Source: CAZEUZ01 sp964515805 (lineage in GTDB: Bacteria > Pseudomonadota > Gammaproteobacteria > Pseudomonadales > Cellvibrionaceae). From it: DNA of 13,007 bases. The translations under genes were made by a program, and so were the position numbers. Every line of letters begins with the position of its first letter. Position 1 is the first letter of the stretch. A model generated the notes under the pieces. It had not been told where the DNA came from and searched no databases. It was given only the letters and a program-made list of their open reading frames with translations. The stretch spans positions 1 to 13,007 of the forward strand of contig CAZEUZ010000168.1 in assembly GCA_964515805.1 (NCBI GenBank), given 5' to 3'. Shown here piece by piece: positions 7,674-13,007 of this stretch.

Positions 7674-7737
7674 TAGTAACCATCACTACTAATAGCCACT
7701 ACTATATGAAGTTACTACGAAAACCTGCTCTTTTTCG
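7674..7737 (+). repeat. Nested short repeats in the rnb-mnmC spacer
   Basis: The 74-bp spacer holds a perfect 7-bp inverted repeat TAGTAAC (7674-7680) / GTTACTA (7711-7717). Between its arms are two direct copies of CACTACTA (7684-7691 and 7697-7704, 13-bp period). A second inverted repeat follows: CGAAAA (7718-7723) / TTTTCG (7732-7737). The last could act as a weak transcript end for rnb because of its T-rich arm, but it is not GC-rich. The direct repeats on a near helical-turn period could bind a protein. Function is not shown by the sequence. Confidence 0.4.
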
Positions 7738-7740
7738 TTA

Positions 7741-9909
7741 ATGCCAGATAATCAATTGCCGACATCAACGCCTCCCACTATATGCTGGACTGAAGACAAT
7801 CTGCCAAAATCCGTAGTATTTGATGATATTTATTTTTCCAAGGAAGACGGCCTAGCGGAAACCGAATATGTTTTTTTACAACAGAATAGATTAAAAGAGC
7901 GTTTTAAGGCGCTAACAAGCCGTCACTTTTTCGTCATTGGAGAAACTGGTTTTGGCACTGGGCTAAATTTTTTAGCAACTTGGAATTTATGGGCACAAAT
8001 AGCGCCAATCACAGCTCGTCTTCATTTTATTTCCGTTGAAAAATATCCACTTAATCGAGCTCAATTATCTCGCGCACTGTCACTTTGGCCTAGTCTGAAA
8101 TCTTACTGCAACGCATTGCTGGAGCAGTATCGGATTGTAAAAACTGCAGGCTTTCACCGTTTATCGTTTGCCGACGGCAGGGTTCAACTTACCCTGATTA
8201 TCGACGATGCACAGAAAGCACTCAATCATTTGTTCGCAAGTGACCATCCATGCTATCGCCAGCCCCAATGGCAAGGTATTGATGCATGGTTCCTCGATGG
8301 CTTTGCACCGGCCAAAAATCCAGCCATGTGGTCTACAAACTTATTAGCAACTATTTCCAAATTGACCAGGCCAGAAGGAACATTGGCAACATTTACCGCC
8401 GCTTCCAGCGTAAGGAAGAACTTGCAGACGGCTGGCTTTACTGTCGAAAAAATTCCAGGCTTCGGTAAGAAAAGACAGATGATTAGAGCTGTCTTGAATA
8501 AAATTGATAACAATGCAAATGACGCAACAAGGAATATACTGTCTGAAACGACCGGCTCTTCCACTGCTCAATCCATTGGAAAAGCAATTGCTTGGCCAGT
8601 CATTACAAGCTATCGAACCACTGCAAAGTCTAAACGAATTGTTATATTAGGAGCGGGATTAGCTGGTTGTCACACAGCCAGAGCACTGGCCGATTGCGGC
8701 TATCAAGTAACAGTTATTGATCGTGCCAATACTTTGTCAGCTGGCGCATCGGGCAACGCTCAAGGTGTTGTCTACGCAAAATTATCACACCAATGGCAAC
8801 CTTTGTGTGAGTTCAACTTGTTTAGCTTGCTCTATGCACAGAATTATTACCATTCATTTTGGTCACAAGGCACATCTTACGGTCAGCAATGTGGCGTATT
8901 ACAGCTTGCACATAATGAGACAATCAAAAAACAGCAACATCAGATAGCCGAAATATTTAATCGCGATGGCGGCAACCGTGATCTACTGAAATTTATTTCA
9001 GCACAACAGGCCAGTAAAATTGCCGGCTTGCCTTTAAATAAGAGTGGACTGTTTTTTCCCAAAAGCGGTTGGCTGAATCCAGTTGCCGTTTGTCAAAAAC
9101 TGGTGAAACATCCTTCAATTACTGTAAAGCTGAACACCACAGTAAATAACATTGAACATAAAGCTAATCGTTGGCGACTTAGTGGAAACTATTCGGATGG
9201 AGAAAATAAAAATAGAGGCATTGAAAACAGAAATGGCGCAGGTAATAAAATAAAAAAACCGTGGGAAATGAATGCGGTTGAGACACTGGTTATCGCGAAT
9301 GCCACTGATGCGCGTCAATTACCATTACTTCAATGGTTACCGACGCGGGCCATTCGCGGTCAAGTGACGATGATGCCGGTTTTTGAACCAACCAGAAACC
9401 TGAAAACGGTTATTTGTGGCCAAGGTTATATAGCGCCGGCGGTAAATGGCCATCATTGCGTCGGCGCTAGTTTTAATTTGCACGATTCGGATACCAGCAT
9501 CAAACAACGCGACCATTTAGATAATATAAAACATATCACCGGTCTCTTGCCGATGGCTACAACAGAGTATACAAGTTATCAAAAACTTGATGGCAGGGTA
9601 TCTTTTCGTTGTGCTACGCCAGACTATCTACCTATGGTTGGGCCAGTACCTGATGTTGATGCATTTGACCAAAAATACGCCGCATTGCGTCGCAATGCGC
9701 GCGCTAATAGCGAGCTCAGCGGAACCTATTTGCCAGGACTTTACCTGAATATTGGTTATGGCTCTAGAGGACTCTGCTACACGCCGGTATGCGCTGCACT
9801 TATATCCAGCATCATCAGTGGTGAACCACCACCATTACCTGCATCTATTATTCAGGCACTGAACCCCGCTCGCTTTATTATTCGGGATTTGATGCGCAAT
9901 CGTCGCTGA
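7741..9909 (+). CDS. mnmC: Bifunctional tRNA modification enzyme MnmC (mnm5s2U34 methyltransferase and FAD-dependent oxidase)
   Basis: Completes the 5-methylaminomethyl-2-thiouridine modification at the wobble position of certain tRNAs. The C-terminal domain oxidatively removes the carboxymethyl group of cmnm5s2U, and the N-terminal domain then methylates nm5s2U using S-adenosylmethionine. Both domains are seen in 722 residues (E. coli 668). The SAM loop is GETGFGTGLNF (from residue 67), and WFLDGFAPAKNPAMW contains Asp186, matching the conserved catalytic aspartate region. The dinucleotide-binding motif is RIVILGAGLAG (Gly304, 306, 309), followed by GASGNAQGVVYAKL. The C-terminal FAD signature LNIGYGSRGL is also present. 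A hydrophilic, Asn/Lys/Gly-rich stretch at residues 481-510 enlarges the oxidase domain. No Shine-Dalgarno precedes the ATG; an in-frame TAG at 7693 with no other start codon after it supports this start. It lies 74 bases after rnb and may be read through from it. Confidence 0.96.
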   Translation: MPDNQLPTSTPPTICWTEDNLPKSVVFDDIYFSKEDGLAETEYVFLQQNRLKERFKALTSRHFFVIGETGFGTGLNFLATWNLWAQIAPITARLHFISVEKYPLNRAQLSRALSLWPSLKSYCNALLEQYRIVKTAGFHRLSFADGRVQLTLIIDDAQKALNHLFASDHPCYRQPQWQGIDAWFLDGFAPAKNPAMWSTNLLATISKLTRPEGTLATFTAASSVRKNLQTAGFTVEKIPGFGKKRQMIRAVLNKIDNNANDATRNILSETTGSSTAQSIGKAIAWPVITSYRTTAKSKRIVILGAGLAGCHTARALADCGYQVTVIDRANTLSAGASGNAQGVVYAKLSHQWQPLCEFNLFSLLYAQNYYHSFWSQGTSYGQQCGVLQLAHNETIKKQQHQIAEIFNRDGGNRDLLKFISAQQASKIAGLPLNKSGLFFPKSGWLNPVAVCQKLVKHPSITVKLNTTVNNIEHKANRWRLSGNYSDGENKNRGIENRNGAGNKIKKPWEMNAVETLVIANATDARQLPLLQWLPTRAIRGQVTMMPVFEPTRNLKTVICGQGYIAPAVNGHHCVGASFNLHDSDTSIKQRDHLDNIKHITGLLPMATTEYTSYQKLDGRVSFRCATPDYLPMVGPVPDVDAFDQKYAALRRNARANSELSGTYLPGLYLNIGYGSRGLCYTPVCAALISSIISGEPPPLPASIIQALNPARFIIRDLMRNRR

Positions 9910-9957
9910 TTGATATATTCATCGAGATGTAACCGTAATTAAACATGGCGAAATGCC

Positions 9958-10032
9958 TAAGCTCGGCTTAAACTAAGCGTCTAAACAAAGGCGCTCTATT
10001 GTAAACTGTGCCTTATAAAAACAATTTTTTAT
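9958..10032 (+). repeat. Hairpin-forming elements between mnmC and the DMT transporter gene
   Basis: The 143-bp spacer (9910-10052) carries TAAGC (9958-9962), GCTTA (9966-9970) and TAAGC (9974-9978), each separated by 3 bases. The middle arm can therefore pair with either neighbour, giving mutually exclusive hairpins. Downstream, AAGGC (9988-9992) / GCCTT (10010-10014) form a 5-bp stem. ATAAAAA (10015-10021) / TTTTTAT (10026-10032) form a 7-bp AT palindrome with a 4-base loop. The second stem plus the following A/T tract could end the mnmC transcript. No clean promoter or Shine-Dalgarno for the next gene was found here. Confidence 0.4.
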
Positions 10033-10052
10033 CATAACGATTACCCCTAAAC

Positions 10053-10913
10053 ATGCAGAAAAAAGCATCATTATTAGTTGGTTCCTCCATCTTCTTGTGG
10101 GCATCGGCATTTGTTGTCAATCGATACTTGAGTGCGCAGGTTAACCCCTATCTTATTGTCTGTTTACGTTTGATACTTGCGGGCATGATCATGTTGCCCT
10201 ATCTATTCATGATAAAGATCAAGCTAAAGGATTTTATCGATATCGCGCTTATTGGGTTTACGGGGATTGCCGGATACACTATTGCAGTCGTTTTAGGTCA
10301 GGTAACAATAGACGCTGGCACAACTGCCTTTATCGTCAGCCAAACCCCTGTGTTTTCTGTCATATCTGTCTATTTGTTTCACTCTCAAAAAGTGAGTAGA
10401 GTAGTGATTGGCGGTATGATGCTGTCTTTTGCAGGCATTACGCTGATCTATTGGTCGAAAAATAACGGCGAATTTTCTATAGAACCGGGCGTGCTATGGA
10501 TTCTTGGTGCCGCTTTTGCCCAGTCAATTTATTTTGTCCTCCAGAAAAGATTTTTAAAAGAGTACAAACCCTTCGAAATCACTGCGTTAGCTATAGTTGC
10601 ATCGAGCATGCCTGCACTGCTGTTCTTACCGTTTTTACTACAAGAAACAGTATCGATAAGTAACCTGGCGTTAATCGGGTATCTGGCCCTATTTCCCTCC
10701 ATCGTGGCTTATTTGTTATGGGCAAAAGCCATTCAAAATTCATCGGTTGTGAAAGTGACCAACACTCTGTATTTCCTACCATTTGTGGCCATTTTCCAGA
10801 GTTGGTTATTTTTGAATGAAGTGCCGACAAAGATAGAGATATTCGGTGGTATTGTCAGCCTGATAGGAGCAAGTATCGCGCTCAGATTTAGCCATAAAAA
10901 TGAAAAGCTTTAA
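10053..10913 (+). CDS. DMT superfamily (EamA-type) inner-membrane transporter
   Basis: Drug/metabolite-transporter family protein of 286 residues, the usual size for a ten-helix EamA carrier. It opens with SIFLWASAFVVNRYL, the typical first helix of this family, followed by LRLILAGMIMLPYL. The internal two-fold repeat is visible: residues about 6-132 form the first EamA half and about 145-278 the second (GVLWILGAAFAQSIYFVLQK, then a closing SLIGASIAL). Members export or exchange amino acids, metabolites or toxic compounds; the substrate cannot be told from sequence. There is no Shine-Dalgarno before the ATG. It appears to be a single-gene unit, and its TAA overlaps the stop codon of the converging nfeD-like gene by 4 bases. 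Confidence 0.9.
   Translation: MQKKASLLVGSSIFLWASAFVVNRYLSAQVNPYLIVCLRLILAGMIMLPYLFMIKIKLKDFIDIALIGFTGIAGYTIAVVLGQVTIDAGTTAFIVSQTPVFSVISVYLFHSQKVSRVVIGGMMLSFAGITLIYWSKNNGEFSIEPGVLWILGAAFAQSIYFVLQKRFLKEYKPFEITALAIVASSMPALLFLPFLLQETVSISNLALIGYLALFPSIVAYLLWAKAIQNSSVVKVTNTLYFLPFVAIFQSWLFLNEVPTKIEIFGGIVSLIGASIALRFSHKNEKL
10910..10913. other. Tail-to-tail overlap of two stop codons
   Basis: The four bases TTAA carry both terminal TAA codons: plus-strand 10911-10913 for the DMT transporter and minus-strand 10912-10910 for the NfeD-like protein. No room is left for a terminator between the genes, so each transcript must run into the other gene. Confidence 0.95.
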
Positions 10914-11368
10914 AGCCTGTTTGTTTTAGATTTACTTACCTTCAATCTAATGCCTTCCATTGATTCTATATAAACCGTATCACCTTTGCTCAATTTCGTT
11001 CGATCTTTCTCCGATAGATAAGCGCTCCAATCGGCGCCAGACCAATGCACTTTGCCAGGTGAATTTTCACTGATGTCTTCGGTTACTTTTACCATCTGTC
11101 CAATTGCATCATGTCCAGGCTGTTGACTTGGTGTATTCTGCCAGTTTTTTAATGGTCGATATAACGCTATACAAATAAGCGCAGAAGAGAAAACGAAAAT
11201 AGCAGTGGATAACAACCAGGAAAGACTAGGATGAACCATAGCTACCAATGCGGCCATCAAGGCCCCCAGGCCTATAAATAGAGACCAAAAAATCGCAAAT
11301 TGAAAAATCGCCACCTCTAAAACAATGAGAACGACCGCAATGATTAGAAAGAATAAAAAAGGAGTCAT
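10910..11368 (-). CDS. NfeD-family membrane protein (YbbJ-like), partner of QmcA
   Basis: A short NfeD-type protein of 152 residues, encoded with a stomatin-like protein as in E. coli qmcA-ybbJ. The N-terminus has membrane segments at about residues 2-20, 24-45 and 48-70. A soluble C-terminal OB-fold follows (about 90-148), with the family pattern IGQMVKV, GKVHWSGADWSAYL and KGDTVYIESMEGIRLKV. It lacks the protease domain of long NfeD proteins. NfeD proteins of this class are thought to act with SPFH proteins in membrane microdomain organisation; the exact role is unclear. The ATG begins one base after the TAA of qmcA. With only a weak, distant GGA (11 bases), translation is probably coupled to qmcA. 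Confidence 0.92.
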   Translation of the reverse strand: MTPFLFFLIIAVVLIVLEVAIFQFAIFWSLFIGLGALMAALVAMVHPSLSWLLSTAIFVFSSALICIALYRPLKNWQNTPSQQPGHDAIGQMVKVTEDISENSPGKVHWSGADWSAYLSEKDRTKLSKGDTVYIESMEGIRLKVSKSKTNRL

Positions 11369-11369
11369 C

Positions 11370-12281
11370 TTAGATATTTTCCGCTTTATCCACTTTACTT
11401 TTTAATGTTTCAAAAGCGGTAAATGCTTTACCAACGACAGAGGATACATCGGAACCGTCAGAAGGAATAAGGGCCACCGTACCTTCGCGAGCAAGTTTTT
11501 CGAAAGCCGTAATGTACTGTTCCGACAGTTGTTGGGCGACAGCAGTGGTTCCGCCTTGTTGATTAATGGCTGCCGAAATTGTCTTGATTGCTTCTGCTCG
11601 CGCTTCAGCCTCAATCATCACTGATCGGGCTGCACCTTCGGCGCGCAAGACCATTGCCTGTTTATCGCCATCCGCTTGATTGATTTGAGCTTGGCGATAA
11701 CCTTCTGACGTGGTTACGGCAACTCGGCGCTCACGTTCCGCCGCCATTTGTTTTTCCATTTCGTCGAGTATAGAAGCGGGCGGTGAAATATCTTTCACTT
11801 CGTATCTCAACACCTTAGTCCCCCAGCTATCCGAGGCTTCATCAATGGCGCGAGTGACTTCCGCATTGATGTTATCGCGCGATTCAAAAGTCTCGTCTAA
11901 ACTCAATTTACCAATTTCGGCACGCATGGAGGTTTGAGCCAATTGGGTGATAGCAAAAACTAGATTTTCAACACCGTAGGAGGCAGCTTTAGGGTCCATA
12001 ATGCGCAAGTAGAGAACACCGTCTATTCCTAAGGATACATTGTCCTTAGTAATTGCTTGTTGAGCGGGGACATCAATGGCAAACTCTTTGAGAGAGTGGC
12101 GATAGGTCACCTTATCGATGAAGGGGATAAGAATATGAAAACCTGCTTCAAGTGTTGAAGAATATTTACCCAATCTCTCAACGATGAAAGCCTCATTCTG
12201 CGGCACCACTCTGACGACATTCGCCAAAATGATAATGCCTACTACCGCTGCGCCAATTAGAAAGATTAGCTCTACACTCAT
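11370..12281 (-). CDS. qmcA: SPFH/stomatin-like membrane protein QmcA
   Basis: Paraslipin of the stomatin/prohibitin/flotillin/HflK-C family, 303 residues (E. coli QmcA 305). One N-terminal membrane helix (residues about 3-22) is followed by the SPFH domain, VVPQNEAFIVERLGKYSSTL near 29-48 through RYEVKDISPPASILDEM. A long Ala/Glu/Arg-rich helical region (QMAAERERRVAVTTSEGYRQ onwards, then AEGAARSVMIEAEARAEAIK) should form the coiled coil that drives oligomeric rings. The short C-terminal tail is variable. Such proteins scaffold membrane microdomains and often control membrane proteases such as FtsH. The start has a good Shine-Dalgarno. It is followed one base later by the NfeD-like gene and preceded, after 58 bases, by the PuuD-like membrane gene, all on the same strand. 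Confidence 0.93.
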   Translation of the reverse strand: MSVELIFLIGAAVVGIIILANVVRVVPQNEAFIVERLGKYSSTLEAGFHILIPFIDKVTYRHSLKEFAIDVPAQQAITKDNVSLGIDGVLYLRIMDPKAASYGVENLVFAITQLAQTSMRAEIGKLSLDETFESRDNINAEVTRAIDEASDSWGTKVLRYEVKDISPPASILDEMEKQMAAERERRVAVTTSEGYRQAQINQADGDKQAMVLRAEGAARSVMIEAEARAEAIKTISAAINQQGGTTAVAQQLSEQYITAFEKLAREGTVALIPSDGSDVSSVVGKAFTAFETLKSKVDKAENI

Positions 12282-12288
12282 TAGTTTT

Positions 12289-12292
12289 CTCC
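12289..12292 (-). promoter_or_regulatory. Ribosome binding site of qmcA
   Basis: Minus-strand GGAG with 7 bases to the ATG at 12281. It fixes the qmcA start and shows that canonical Shine-Dalgarno sequences are used in this operon. Confidence 0.75.
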
Positions 12293-12339
12293 ACTATCCT
12301 TTTTGCTGATATTAAATACTTATTTCCCAAGTAGACAGA

Positions 12340-12978
12340 TCACAGATAAATCAACAATGCTACTAGTAAAGCAGTCAAACCCAGACTGCAATGGATAACA
12401 CCTTTCACACTGGCAATAGGACCCATTTTTCCTATTAAAGCATTAATTTCTAGCAATATGATAGTAACAATAGCGAGAATCATGCCGATACCACCGCCTT
12501 GGGCAGATAGTAAGTGTTCACCACTGTAACCCAAATGTGGCGACGCCAACATAGCAAACAGCATAGGAGCAGAGAATAATGTATTTGTTCGCGATGCCAG
12601 TAGCGCTTTGGCTGCTGCGATAGTGCTGTTGCCTTCAACCATACCCAAAACAATTTTTTGATTGGGCCAAATAATCAACCAGACGTTGAGAAACATTAAC
12701 GTGCCCATCAAAGCGCCGATCACAATATAATCGTTAGTGACACGCATTTTACCGACACCTGAAAACAAGATAATACCAGTGATGAAAGTTAGCATCGCTC
12801 CCCAACGAAACCACCAGAGTGCATTGGGCGCCAACTTTTCTTTCGCATCTTTCAATGCCTCTGGTGTCGCCATTTTAAAATAACCGCCTTGCACAAAGTT
12901 AAAATAATACAGCATGCCGATCCAAACGATACCGAACAATACATGCGCCCAGCGAAACAAAAAGTTAATAAAATCCAT
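12340..12978 (-). CDS. Small PuuD N-terminal-like (Urate_ox_N) integral membrane protein
   Basis: A multi-pass membrane protein of 212 residues from ATG 12978. I recognise features of the membrane domain of urate hydroxylase PuuD (Urate_ox_N, PF06181-like): FLFRWAHVLFGIVWIGMLYYFNFVQ at the N-terminus with a conserved His12, WWFRWGAMLTFITGIIL near residues 55-71, and TLMFLNVWLIIWPNQKIVLG near 92-111. Further helices lie at about 160-180 and 190-212. PuuD has a cytochrome c domain after its membrane part; this protein ends without it, having no CxxCH. The histidines may bind haem, but urate oxidation cannot be claimed and no other purine gene is nearby. An upstream ATG at 12984 would add two residues, but the Shine-Dalgarno favours 12978. 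It is probably first in an operon with qmcA and the NfeD-like gene. Confidence 0.75.
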   Translation of the reverse strand: MDFINFLFRWAHVLFGIVWIGMLYYFNFVQGGYFKMATPEALKDAKEKLAPNALWWFRWGAMLTFITGIILFSGVGKMRVTNDYIVIGALMGTLMFLNVWLIIWPNQKIVLGMVEGNSTIAAAKALLASRTNTLFSAPMLFAMLASPHLGYSGEHLLSAQGGGIGMILAIVTIILLEINALIGKMGPIASVKGVIHCSLGLTALLVALLIYL

Positions 12979-12985
12979 GATCATT

Positions 12986-12989
12986 TCCT
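12986..12989 (-). promoter_or_regulatory. Ribosome binding site that decides the start of the PuuD-like gene
   Basis: Minus-strand AGGA lies 7 bases before the ATG at 12978 but only 1 base before the in-frame ATG at 12984. The downstream ATG therefore has normal spacing, and the protein should begin MDFINF rather than MIMDFINF. Confidence 0.7.
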
Positions 12990-12994
12990 TTCAC

Positions 12995-13000
12995 ATTATC
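12995..13000 (-). promoter_or_regulatory. Possible -10 box of the PuuD-like/qmcA/nfeD operon
   Basis: Minus-strand GATAAT, five of six bases of the -10 consensus, sits 16 bases before the ATG at 12978. If used, the leader would be very short, with the ribosome binding site almost at the 5' end. The -35 region would fall outside the window, so this cannot be judged further. Confidence 0.25.
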
Positions 13001-13007
13001 AAAAAAG

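Noticed and set aside
7718..7737. Strong intrinsic terminator between rnb and mnmC
   Set aside because: The stem is short and AT-rich, so it does not meet the usual GC-rich stem plus T-run pattern.
8253..8564. A 103-codon open frame on the minus strand, with other short ones nearby
   Set aside because: Antisense to the mnmC methyltransferase domain, with no recognisable motifs or supporting signals.
12340..12978. Calling the membrane protein a urate hydroxylase
   Set aside because: It lacks the cytochrome c domain and any purine catabolism neighbours; only the membrane domain resemblance is supported.

Overview
This window looks like a piece of gammaproteobacterial chromosome, moderately AT-rich by eye. 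The basis is the close family match of several proteins to enterobacterial counterparts: HrpA, YejA, YejB, RNase II, the bifunctional MnmC fusion, and the QmcA-NfeD pair. I cannot place the genus from sequence alone; an environmental or marine member is a guess. There are no rRNA or tRNA genes, insertion sequences, CRISPR arrays, integrases or phage genes.

Layout. (1) Positions 1-1357, minus strand: the N-terminal 452 codons of the RNA helicase HrpA, running off the left edge. (2) A 72-bp divergent spacer. (3) Positions 1430-5481, plus strand: a rebuilt yej locus with yejA (peptide-binding protein), an unexpected gene for a lipoprotein made of an ABC_sub_bind-type sensing domain, and yejB (permease). 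The usual yejE and yejF do not follow. (4) Positions 5645-7666: rnb (RNase II), then 7741-9909: mnmC, a two-domain tRNA wobble-uridine modification enzyme. (5) Positions 10053-10913: a DMT/EamA-family transporter whose stop codon overlaps the stop of the converging minus-strand operon. (6) Positions 12978 down to 10910, minus strand: a probable three-gene membrane operon of a small PuuD N-terminal-like (Urate_ox_N) integral membrane protein, the SPFH protein QmcA, and an NfeD-family protein.

How the genes work together. hrpA, rnb and mnmC all act on RNA (unwinding, 3'-5' decay, tRNA modification), but they are separate transcription units or loosely linked. YejA and YejB would form the capture protein and half of the channel of a peptide importer, so the second permease and the ATPase must be encoded elsewhere or be lost. 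QmcA and NfeD are a classic membrane-microdomain pair; their linkage to a PuuD-like membrane protein without a cytochrome domain is the second unusual association.

I do not see a wholly new multi-gene system. The best leads are the sensor-type lipoprotein embedded between yejA and yejB with yejEF absent, and the PuuD-like/QmcA/NfeD operon. Smaller leads are short hairpins and repeats in the spacers and several genes lacking Shine-Dalgarno sequences.
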